Assembly: GCA_020882975.1 (NCBI GenBank) | Contig: JAHRFD010000026.1 | Coordinates: forward strand, 1 to 64,000 | From: Microcoleus sp. EPA2 | GTDB lineage: Bacteria > Cyanobacteriota > Cyanobacteriia > Cyanobacteriales > Microcoleaceae | Length of the DNA stretch: 64,000 nucleotides | Direction: 5' to 3' | In this document: one piece after another, positions 26,950 through 34,913 of the stretch | How positions within the stretch are numbered: the first letter of the stretch is position 1 | Layout: the number at the start of each line of letters is the position of its first letter | Notes under the pieces: generated by a model | What the model saw: the letters and a program-made list of their open reading frames with translations, nothing else | Told to the model about the DNA's origin: nothing | Database searches by the model: none | Position numbers and translations under genes: made by a program

Positions 26950-26983
26950 TTTTCAGATTCTGTCTAGGGAGCAAATCACACTG

Positions 26984-27016
26984 GGGAGATTAGAAAATAA
27001 CTTTTCTCCCTTTTTT
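26984..27016 (+). terminator. Rho-independent terminator
   Basis: GGGAGA ... TCTCCC stem with an A/T-rich loop, followed directly by TTTTTT (27011-27016), 35 bases after the DUF6679-like stop. Confidence 0.7.
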
Positions 27017-27048
27017 GCGCTGTGTTTCGGTTGTACTTGAATATCAAA

Positions 27049-28692
27049 CTAGGGGCTGTCGGTTTCCTCCGAGGGGGAGAGTTCAGACTCTGGTATCGAT
27101 TTAAACACGGGACAGTAGCCATCGGGAGTGACTTTGAATCCAAACAAAGGAGATAATTGACTCCAACAGCGCTGGCCGCGGTAGTGCTGGCAGTTGGCAC
27201 AGCATTCGATGTTGATGATGCGAGTTCGATCGGTCCCTTGAAACAACAGTTCCCGTTGAGAAATCCCTCGCAGCACAAGTTCCTCCCCTTGCCATCGGGC
27301 TTCTACCAAACCGGTATCGGCAAAATTGACCCAGCGGGGATCGTCTGCAATCTGGTGTGGCAAATTAATCGCTACTTCCGTCCCCAAGTCACTGAGTTCT
27401 CCCTCATAATTAGTTTCCGGGATGGCCGGTTGCAAAAACATTTCGCCCAGGGGCAGATCTACAATAGTTCCCGTGGCTGGAGTGTGCAACTGGTAGCGGT
27501 TTCGCAACTCGTCCAAATTAGCCAAATCCGCCAAATAGGCGGGGGAACCGTGGATCAAAATTACGTGCTGCGGGCGTAAGTTGTGAATTAGCTGGGTAGT
27601 TCCGGGTCCGTCACAGTGTTCGGCTAACAAGTAAGTTTCGATCAGTCTGACTCCTGATTCCTGTCTGTCACCAACAGATTCTCTGATAGGATATCCGGGT
27701 TTTTGAGGTAGAAGTACAATCCAAGGATGGGTGCGATCGGCAACGTACAAATTCCAATCAGCAGTTTCATCAGTAATCACAATACAGGGGCCTTGGCCCA
27801 AAAATGGCTGCTGTTTGGGATCTCGTCGGCGCACGCGGGGTTTGACCCTTTCATCCCAAAATAAAGGTTGATGCAGAGCAAAATTTTGGACTGCTGTGGG
27901 AAATTGAGGTAGTAATTCCAAATAAGCGTCGCAGCCGTCAGCCACAGCGCCATCTACCCAGATATCTAAGTCGCGACCGGTAAAATAGTGGTGGCTGCGG
28001 AGTAGCATGAGTAGTTCTTGGCCCAAACCCAGTGCTGGGGTGGGCAACAGTACGGAATAGCCGTCGGCGATCGCGCGATGAATCCGTTCTGCTAACTGAT
28101 TTTCTAGTTGTCGGCGGTGAGGGTGACGGGCAGTACCATAACTGCCTTCCAAAATTAGCACATCGGGTTTGAGTCCCCGGAGTTCTCCCAGGGGCAACCC
28201 TTCCACCAAACGAGAATTGGACAGAAAAAAATCACCGGTGTAAACGAGGGTGTAGGTGCGGTGGGGGGCAGCATAGGTGAGGATGGCAGTGGCCGCTCCG
28301 GGCAAATGGCCCGATGGGAATAACTGGACGGTGAGTCCCCGGCGCAGTTCCACGGGGGACTGCCAAGGCAGTGGCTGACAGAACTGCAAATCTGATGACT
28401 GGGCCTGTTGTAACCAGTTCAGGGGTAGCAGTTGGGTTGTGACTTCGCTGGCATAGATGGGTAACTGGGGGAAAGATTGGTGAAGTGCTAGTAAACCTCT
28501 GGCGTGGTCGGCATGGGCATGGGTACATATCACTAAATCGGCGGGATCTGGCCGATCGAGTTCTGCTGACAGCAGTGGGATATTTTCGACACCACAGTCG
28601 AGTAAAATCCGGTGCGGTCCCATTCGCACTAACAGACAGACGCCTTCATTAGCATGACCTGCGCCGTAAGGTAAACAATCGAGTTCCATCAT
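27049..28692 (-). CDS. Metallo-beta-lactamase fold hydrolase (beta-CASP-like) with C-terminal Cys cluster
   Basis: 547 residues. The N-terminal metallo-beta-lactamase fold has THAHADHARG (H-x-H-x-D-H), VYTGDFFLS (later metal Asp) and SGHLPGAA. The central part (LILEGSYGTARHPHRR... and VILIHGSP) matches beta-CASP RNA-processing nucleases. The last ~60 residues hold a Cys-rich block (ECCANCQHYRGQRCW...GYCPVF) that could bind a metal. Likely an RNA or DNA nuclease; target unknown. Monocistronic on the minus strand, convergent with the DUF6679 gene. Confidence 0.85.
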   Translation of the reverse strand: MMELDCLPYGAGHANEGVCLLVRMGPHRILLDCGVENIPLLSAELDRPDPADLVICTHAHADHARGLLALHQSFPQLPIYASEVTTQLLPLNWLQQAQSSDLQFCQPLPWQSPVELRRGLTVQLFPSGHLPGAATAILTYAAPHRTYTLVYTGDFFLSNSRLVEGLPLGELRGLKPDVLILEGSYGTARHPHRRQLENQLAERIHRAIADGYSVLLPTPALGLGQELLMLLRSHHYFTGRDLDIWVDGAVADGCDAYLELLPQFPTAVQNFALHQPLFWDERVKPRVRRRDPKQQPFLGQGPCIVITDETADWNLYVADRTHPWIVLLPQKPGYPIRESVGDRQESGVRLIETYLLAEHCDGPGTTQLIHNLRPQHVILIHGSPAYLADLANLDELRNRYQLHTPATGTIVDLPLGEMFLQPAIPETNYEGELSDLGTEVAINLPHQIADDPRWVNFADTGLVEARWQGEELVLRGISQRELLFQGTDRTRIINIECCANCQHYRGQRCWSQLSPLFGFKVTPDGYCPVFKSIPESELSPSEETDSP

Positions 28693-28995
28693 TGCGGTGA
28701 GCTCCCTGCTTTGCGCGCAATTTGCCGTATCACCACATTTAAACTCTTGTTACGACTCCATTGAGCGATCGAGTGGAAATGTTTGCGATACAAATTCTGC
28801 CCTTAAGATTTGATGCTATCAAGGAAAGGGATCTTGCGAGTGATACATAATTGGTAGTTAATCAGGATTTATCAGAAAACTGGGTTGAAAACCCAGTCAC
28901 TTCGGCGAAGCTGAACTCTTAACCGCAGTTTTGCATCTGGCTCGAATACACTGATGTTCGTTAGCATTTCTTAGCAAAAATCTATCGGATAACTC
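28693..28995. other. Divergent promoter region with hairpin
   Basis: Between the metallo-hydrolase (-) and the polysaccharide cluster (+). An ACTGGGTT-GAAA-ACCCAGT hairpin lies at about 28879-28897, a dispersed AAACCGGGTTT-like repeat. No gene seen. Confidence 0.5.
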
Positions 28996-30189
28996 ATGGC
29001 AACAGCTATTCTCGACCTTGAAATTTCTCAACTGCCGCCAGAAATAGTGTTTGAGAAACCCTACAGCCAAGCGCTGGTGTTAATTCGATCGCACGGAAAT
29101 CCGATCGGCCAAGCAACTTTGCCAGTAGTCGGAGGTCGCATTGGCGGCGATGAATTACGGGAAACACTGACGCAGGCTGTGGGGAAAAACCTTGGAAAAA
29201 ACTGGCTTTGGGATGCCTTAGCATGGGACGAACGGGGGCCTGTGCAGCCTGTGCCGATCGCCACCGTAGCGGTTTGCACGCGCGATCGCCCGGAAGATTT
29301 GCAGCGCACTCTTGAAGCATTGATGGGACTGCCCGATGATGGTCAGGAATACTTGGTAATTGACAACTGTCCCGCCACGGATAGTACCAGGGAACTGGTC
29401 AAAAATTACCCAAAAGTCCGCTATGTGCGGGAGGATGTACCGGGTTCCAGCGCGGCCCGCAATCGAGCTTTACGGGAAGCTAAACACGAATTCGTGGCGT
29501 TTACAGATGACGATGCGACTCCCGATCGGCACTGGTTGCGATCGCTCTTGCAAAATTTCAGTGACCCCAGAGTGATGTGCGTCACGGGCCTAGTGATGCC
29601 ACTGGAACTGGAAACAGAAGCCCAAGAATGGTTTGAGCGCTACAGCCCCCACGGGCGGGGATTTGAGCGCCTAGTGTTTGATGGGGCCCACAGCAATCCT
29701 CTGGTTGTGCATCTGGTGGGGGTTTCAGCGAGTATGGCTGTGCGTTCAAGTTCGATGGAGTTTATCGGGCTGTTTGACGAAGCTTTGGGGGCCGGAACGC
29801 CGGCGGCTAGCGGGGAAGACTGCGAATTTTTTACCCGCATTTTGCGATCGGGCTACTGCATTGTCTACGAGCCCAGGGCCTTGAGTTGGCATCGCCATCG
29901 GCGCACTTGGGAAGAACTGCGGAATACTCTTGAAGGCTATGGAGTGGGAGTCTATGCTTTTTGGACGCAGATGATTTTGGTGCATCGAGAATTCGGCGTG
30001 ATGCTGTTAGGCTTGTCATGGTTGTGCTACAAACAAATTCCTGAACTAATTGCTTCATTGCGAAAGCAACCGGATGCTGTTCCTAGTGATTTGCTGTTGG
30101 CTCAATTACGGGGCTGCATGAGGGGGCCGATGGCTTATTTTGCTTCTAGGAAGTGGTTGCAAAAAATCAAGGAAGAAATTATTAGTTAG
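28996..30189 (+). CDS. Family 2 glycosyltransferase with N-terminal accessory module
   Basis: 397 residues. Residues about 23-65 form a short module (ALVLIRSHGNPIGQATLPVV) that recurs in two other proteins of this cluster. A GT-A domain follows from about 88: VAVCTRDRPEDLQRTLEAL, the DXD-type metal site FTDDDATPD, GSSAARNRAL, and an acidic catalytic region SGEDCEFFTRI. C-terminal hydrophobic stretch (GVMLLGLSWLCYK) may associate with the membrane. Predicted to add a sugar from a nucleotide donor during assembly of the exported glycan. First gene of the cluster. Confidence 0.9.
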   Translation: MATAILDLEISQLPPEIVFEKPYSQALVLIRSHGNPIGQATLPVVGGRIGGDELRETLTQAVGKNLGKNWLWDALAWDERGPVQPVPIATVAVCTRDRPEDLQRTLEALMGLPDDGQEYLVIDNCPATDSTRELVKNYPKVRYVREDVPGSSAARNRALREAKHEFVAFTDDDATPDRHWLRSLLQNFSDPRVMCVTGLVMPLELETEAQEWFERYSPHGRGFERLVFDGAHSNPLVVHLVGVSASMAVRSSSMEFIGLFDEALGAGTPAASGEDCEFFTRILRSGYCIVYEPRALSWHRHRRTWEELRNTLEGYGVGVYAFWTQMILVHREFGVMLLGLSWLCYKQIPELIASLRKQPDAVPSDLLLAQLRGCMRGPMAYFASRKWLQKIKEEIIS

Positions 30190-30269
30190 TTATTTGTTAG
30201 TTGTTAGTTGTTGATTATAATAACCGATGCCCGATTCCCAATTCCCAATTCCCAATTCCCAATGTAAAT

Positions 30270-31616
30270 ATGGAAAACATAACATTTAGTATAGTTCTAA
30301 TAACTCACAACCGCAGTTATTCGCTGCGCCGGGCTTTGGATGCTTTGCAATTACAGACTTATCCCTTAGAACTCATCGAAGTTAGGGTGGTTGCAGATAG
30401 CTGCATTGACGATACTTTAGCAATGTTAGAAGAGTACAAAGCTCCTTTTAAACTGCAAATAATTGAGGCAAATTGCCGCAGTGTGGGTATGTCTCGTAAT
30501 GTGGGAGCAGCGGAGGCTACTGGACAAATGTTGCTGTTTCTCGATGATGATATAGAACCAACTCCCTGTTTAGTAGAAAACCATTTGCGAGTTCATCAAG
30601 AACATCCGGGCTGCGCTGCGATCGGTCCTTATCCACCAAAGTTACGCTCCAGGACTAAGTTTTTTGAGATAGAAGTGCGGACTTGGTGGGAGGAAAAATT
30701 TTACCAGATGAGCAAGCCCGATCACCGCTATAGTTATCAAGATTTGCTCTGTGGCAATCTTTCTATTGAGACTAAACTGTTTGCTAGCACCGCAGGTTTT
30801 GATTCTGCTTTCGGTCCTGGTACTGCTTATGAAGATTATGAATTCGCCTTGCGTCTGCTCAAGGCAAAAGTGCCTTTTGTGGCGGCACCGGATGCTGTTG
30901 GCTATCATTATGAACATGAAACTAATAATCTCGATCGCTCTTTTGGTCGTGCTCGTGCGGAAGGGCGATCGGATGTTTTGATCGGTGAGCGACACCCAGA
31001 AATCAAACCCTTTCTACACATCAAGGACTATGACACTCCTGATGCGTTGGTAGATAAAATTTTGGTGGCGATGGTGTTTCTATGGCCAGCCGGCTTAGAT
31101 TTGTTGACTATCGGACTCAGAAAATCCCTTGACTGGCTGGAATACCTGGGGATGCGGGGTAGTTGGCGGTGGCTGCGGACGAGACTATTGGCTTACTCCT
31201 ATTTGCGGGGGGTGATGGATAGTTTGCCAACGCGATCGGCTGTGGCGAGTTTTATGCAATCTGGAACGGCTAGCGCGGCTGTCAGGGCACAGGAAATTGA
31301 AATTGACTTGCAGGAAGGTTGGTTGGAGGCAGAGCGAATCATTGACGAAAAACGACCGGATGGGGTTCACCTGCGTTACGGTGAAATTCCGGTGGGTCAC
31401 ATCGCCCCGAAAGTTGGTATGGAACCACTACGAGGGGTTCACTTGCGTCCAATTTTGGCAAATACGATGGGGGAGGAATTGCTAGGGGCGATCGCCCTTA
31501 AGGGTATGCCGAAAAGTGCTACCCAGAATGAGTCTAGTTTAGTTGACAACCGCCTACTTCAACATCTACAGTTATCTATAGTATTGGACCCAAAAATCAG
31601 CGATCGTCCTTCCTAG
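30270..31616 (+). CDS. Family 2 glycosyltransferase with C-terminal accessory module
   Basis: 448 residues from the ATG at 30270 (MENITFSIVLITHNRS). A longer frame from 30201 reads through TTAGTTG and ATTCCCA repeats and is rejected. GT-A core: LITHNRSYSLRRAL, metal site FLDDDIEP, GMSRNVGAAEA and TAYEDYEFALRLL. A C-terminal segment about 365-415 (HLRYGEIPVGHIAPKVG) matches the module in the GT upstream and in the sulfotransferase protein. It follows the first glycosyltransferase in the same direction, so shared transcription is likely. Confidence 0.9.
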   Translation: MENITFSIVLITHNRSYSLRRALDALQLQTYPLELIEVRVVADSCIDDTLAMLEEYKAPFKLQIIEANCRSVGMSRNVGAAEATGQMLLFLDDDIEPTPCLVENHLRVHQEHPGCAAIGPYPPKLRSRTKFFEIEVRTWWEEKFYQMSKPDHRYSYQDLLCGNLSIETKLFASTAGFDSAFGPGTAYEDYEFALRLLKAKVPFVAAPDAVGYHYEHETNNLDRSFGRARAEGRSDVLIGERHPEIKPFLHIKDYDTPDALVDKILVAMVFLWPAGLDLLTIGLRKSLDWLEYLGMRGSWRWLRTRLLAYSYLRGVMDSLPTRSAVASFMQSGTASAAVRAQEIEIDLQEGWLEAERIIDEKRPDGVHLRYGEIPVGHIAPKVGMEPLRGVHLRPILANTMGEELLGAIALKGMPKSATQNESSLVDNRLLQHLQLSIVLDPKISDRPS

Positions 31617-31766
31617 AAAGCAGCTACAGGGAGAAACCTGGTTTGTGACGACAATATTATATTTAAATCTTTAATAATGGCAAAAACCAGATTGATTGCT
31701 TCCTCCTGCTTAATTCTTATGATTTTAACCAAGATGAATGGGTCGTTAAATAATTAGGAATCAACC

Positions 31767-31907
31767 ATGGTAATTAGGGCACTAAAACTGATGGGAGTCG
31801 ATTTTTTACAATCAAGGGCTGAGCCAGGAACTCAGGTGCAGCTTGAATGGGTGGAGACTACACAACCAGAACTTGAAATAATGGATGGGGTATGCTGTGA
31901 AAAATAG
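31767..31907 (+). CDS. Possible 46-residue small protein upstream of the ABC permease
   Basis: An ATG preceded by TTAGGA opens a 46-codon frame (MVIRALKLMGVDFLQSRAEP...GVCCEK). It overlaps the permease start (31885) by 23 bases, which could couple translation. I do not recognise the sequence, and it could be chance. Confidence 0.35.
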   Translation: MVIRALKLMGVDFLQSRAEPGTQVQLEWVETTQPELEIMDGVCCEK

Positions 31908-32688
31908 GGTAAATGTGGGGTACATTCGCAAAATCATTCATTTCTTTGATTTGCTGCGGGTGTTGGTCGATCGAGATATGAAATTACTTTACAAGCGATC
32001 GTCTTTAGGTATTGCTTGGACTTTAATCAGTCCGCTGTTACAGTTAGCTGTATTTTCCTTTGTGTTTCGCTCCGTAATACCGATTAATGTTTCTAAGTTC
32101 TCTTCGTTTGCGTTCAGCGGTTTGTTAATATGGACTTGGAGTCAGACAGCGCTATTCAAATCGACGGCACTCATTACCAACAACCGCGCTTTAATTAGAC
32201 AGCCAAATTTTCCCACAGAAATTTTACCATTGGTGACAACAACCACGGGGTTAATTCACTTTTTGCTGGCGCTACCAGTGCTAATTATTTTTCTGGCTGT
32301 GGATGGCGTGCGGCCTAGTTATGTACTGCTGATTTTACCGCTATTGATGTTGATTCAGTTTATTTTGACCGTGAGTTTTGCTTATCCACTAGCTGCGTTG
32401 AATGTCACTTTTCGTGATACTCAACACACTTTGGGTGTGCTGTTACAGATGTTTTTTTACCTGACTCCGATTTTTTACGACCTCAGCAGCGTCCCGGAAT
32501 CCTATCGGGGATTGTATCAGTTAAATCCCATGGTACCTCTGATGCAAGCTTACCGCGATGTACTGTTGAGAGGTATTCAGCCGGATTGGCTAGCACTGTT
32601 TATTGTCAGCGCTGTTGTGGCTGCTCTTTTTCCGATCGGGTTGGGGATTTTTCGACGCCAAAGCAATCGTTTTGTGGAGGAATTGTAA
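31885..32688 (+). CDS. ABC-2 type polysaccharide export permease (Wzm-like)
   Basis: 267 residues with about six membrane helices. The N-terminal amphipathic stretch FFDLLRVLVDRDMKLLYKRSSLGIAWTLISPLLQL is the conserved ABC-2 family hallmark of O-antigen and teichoic-acid exporters; the later FFYLTPIFYDLSSVPESYRGLYQLNPM is equally typical. It moves lipid-linked glycan across the inner membrane with the ATPase gene that begins on the next base after its stop (32689), so the pair is clearly an operon. A GTG at 31898 is a possible alternative start. Confidence 0.93.
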   Translation: MGYAVKNRVNVGYIRKIIHFFDLLRVLVDRDMKLLYKRSSLGIAWTLISPLLQLAVFSFVFRSVIPINVSKFSSFAFSGLLIWTWSQTALFKSTALITNNRALIRQPNFPTEILPLVTTTTGLIHFLLALPVLIIFLAVDGVRPSYVLLILPLLMLIQFILTVSFAYPLAALNVTFRDTQHTLGVLLQMFFYLTPIFYDLSSVPESYRGLYQLNPMVPLMQAYRDVLLRGIQPDWLALFIVSAVVAALFPIGLGIFRRQSNRFVEEL

Positions 32689-34758
32689 ATGCGTCCAGCT
32701 ATTGTTGTTAAGGGTTTGGGGAAACGTTTTAACCGCTACAGTGCCGATCGACCTTTTACTATTATGGAGGCCGCTTTGTGGGGATGGTGGCGGATGAAAC
32801 CCCAGGCTCATTTTTGGGCGCTGCGTGATGTGAGTTTTACGGTTTCTCCTGGGGAAATGCTGGGAATTATTGGCAAAAATGGGGCCGGAAAATCGACCCT
32901 ATTACAACTTGTGGGCGGTATTGGCTGCGCTGAGGAAGGGACTATTGAGGTTAATGGCAGAATTGGTGGTTTGTTGGATTTGGGTGCGGGTTTTCATTTG
33001 GATTTAACTGGTAGAGAAAATGTGTTTGTGGGGGCGGTGGTGGCTGGTTTGACTCACAGAGAAGCGGGGCGTCGGTTTGATGATATTGTTGAATTTGCGG
33101 AGTTGGAAAAGTTTATTGATAGCCCCATGCGGACTTACAGTACGGGGATGCAAATGCGGCTGGCTTTTTCGGTGGCGGTTCACACCGATCCAGAAGTGCT
33201 TTTAGTAGATGAACATTTGTCGGTTGGGGATGTGGCTTTTCAAACTAAATGTTTGAATAAGATTAATGATTTTAAGAGTCAAGGTTGTGCAATTGTTTTG
33301 ATTTCTCACATGGCTGAGCAAATTCAGAAAATGTGCGATCGCGCTTTGTGGTTGCGATCGGGTACAATCATGGCTTACGGGCAGACTGAAGCCGTAATCA
33401 GTCAGTATTTGGGGGAAATGGGTTCGGAAACTGAAATACTTAATCCTCTGATTGTTCCTCAAGTAACAACGGTTGGTACACAGCAAGTTAGTCAAAATCG
33501 CTTTGGTTATTTAGGTATCAAAATTACTGAGGTAAAAGTGTTACCGGATGGCGAAATTGAGAGTGGAAATCCTGTAACTATTGAGATTGATTATGCGGTG
33601 GAAAAGTCAATTTCTGGTGTGATATTTGGGGTGACAATTAGCCGGAAAGACGGTCAAGTTTGTTTCGATATTAAGACAAATAAAATCGGTCAATTGCTAC
33701 CGCTGGCTCCTGGTAGTGGTAAAATTAGGCTGTATTTAGATAGATTAGATTTGGGGAATGGTCAATATTATGTAAATGTTGGGGTTTATGAAAAAACCTT
33801 GGCTTATATTTATGATTATCGCCATCATGTTACTCCGTTGTATGTGCGATCGCCTTTACGTCAAAACACGATTCTTTGTCCTCCTTACCGCTGGGAGTTG
33901 GATGGTCAAATCGAGAGTGCCCAATTACCAAATCAAGTTGACAAAACTCACCCGATTAATAAAAACAATCCCAATTATGCGACAATTTTGACTCAGGTGA
34001 AACAGCAGAGTAGGCCTAATTTTTTACTGGTGGGTTCTCAACAATGCGGTATTGAGGGTTTGTATCGATATCTGGAAAATTCCTTGCAAATTATTCAAGC
34101 AGGTGCTAGAAAAGTTCACTTTTTTGACTTAAATTACGATCGCGGTGTCGAGTGGTATAGCCAGCAGTTGACTCTGGGTGTGGCGGGAGATACAGTGCTG
34201 CGCTGGGAGATGACTCCTGAGTATATGGATCATCCTTTGGTAGCCCAACGGGTTTATAAGTGTTTCCCCGATGTGAAATTAATTATGATGCTCAGAAATC
34301 CAGTGCAAAGAGCATGGATGCACTATAATTTGGAAGTGGCGATGGGTTGTGAAGAGTTCGATGTTACCAAGGCGATCGCTTCTGAGTGCGATCGGCTAGC
34401 AGGTGAAATTGAAAAAATGCGCTCTACTCCAAATTACCACAGTTTTAATCACCAGCACTACTCCTATTTGTCGCGGGGTATTTATGTGGAACAAATCAAG
34501 AATTGGCTCGACTATTTCCCACGGGAACAATTGTTGATTTTGAAAACCGAAGATTTTCAAGCAAATTCCGATCGCGTGTTGTCTGAAGTGGGTAATTTCT
34601 TGGATTTTAGCGCTAGTGCTGGGGAGGAATTTGAGATTAATAGTGTTGAGAATGATAGTAAAATGCCAGAAGCGATCGAGCAAAAGTTAATCGCTTATTT
34701 TGAACCTTATAATCGGCAACTTTCTGATTTATTGAAGGAGGATTTTAGTTGGAGTTAG
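32689..34758 (+). CDS. Wzt-like ABC ATPase fused to a sulfotransferase-like domain
   Basis: 689 residues. ABC ATPase about 1-245: Walker A GKNGAGKST (62-70), signature YSTGM (150-154), Walker B VLLVDE, and H-loop LISHM. Residues about 270-405 look like the Wzt carbohydrate-binding C-terminal fold. Residues about 443-640 are a sulfotransferase domain of heparan-N-sulfotransferase type: FLLVGSQQCGIEGLYRYL (5'-phosphosulfate loop, where the usual Lys is Gln), KVHFFDLNYDRG, EMTPEYMDHP and LIMMLRNPVQRAW. The fusion would couple export to glycan recognition or sulfation. Loop substitutions make activity doubtful. Confidence 0.88.
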   Translation: MRPAIVVKGLGKRFNRYSADRPFTIMEAALWGWWRMKPQAHFWALRDVSFTVSPGEMLGIIGKNGAGKSTLLQLVGGIGCAEEGTIEVNGRIGGLLDLGAGFHLDLTGRENVFVGAVVAGLTHREAGRRFDDIVEFAELEKFIDSPMRTYSTGMQMRLAFSVAVHTDPEVLLVDEHLSVGDVAFQTKCLNKINDFKSQGCAIVLISHMAEQIQKMCDRALWLRSGTIMAYGQTEAVISQYLGEMGSETEILNPLIVPQVTTVGTQQVSQNRFGYLGIKITEVKVLPDGEIESGNPVTIEIDYAVEKSISGVIFGVTISRKDGQVCFDIKTNKIGQLLPLAPGSGKIRLYLDRLDLGNGQYYVNVGVYEKTLAYIYDYRHHVTPLYVRSPLRQNTILCPPYRWELDGQIESAQLPNQVDKTHPINKNNPNYATILTQVKQQSRPNFLLVGSQQCGIEGLYRYLENSLQIIQAGARKVHFFDLNYDRGVEWYSQQLTLGVAGDTVLRWEMTPEYMDHPLVAQRVYKCFPDVKLIMMLRNPVQRAWMHYNLEVAMGCEEFDVTKAIASECDRLAGEIEKMRSTPNYHSFNHQHYSYLSRGIYVEQIKNWLDYFPREQLLILKTEDFQANSDRVLSEVGNFLDFSASAGEEFEINSVENDSKMPEAIEQKLIAYFEPYNRQLSDLLKEDFSWS

Positions 34759-34778
34759 GGAAAGATTTTTTTACCACA

Positions 34779-34862
34779 GAGAGCGCAGAGAGCGCAGAGA
34801 GTGCTGAAAAAAATATGAATTATACCTCTTTCTTTTCTTCCTCTGTGCCCTCTGCGCTCTAG
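34779..34862. repeat. CAGAGAGCGCAGAG-type intergenic inverted repeat
   Basis: AGAGAGCGCAGAGAG at the left is complementary to CTCTGCGCTCT at the right, with T/C-rich sequence between. A relative (CCACAGAGAACACAGAG) occurs at 62697. It may act as an intercistronic hairpin before the sulfotransferase gene. Confidence 0.7.
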
Positions 34863-34913
34863 TAAGGTGAATTCAAAAAAATCTTATTCAGCAACAATTT
34901 ATCAAGTATCAAC

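Noticed and set aside
30201-30269. N-terminal extension of the second glycosyltransferase
   Set aside because: Would encode repeat-derived residues (PIPNSQFPIPN); the internal ATG at 30270 starts the real domain.
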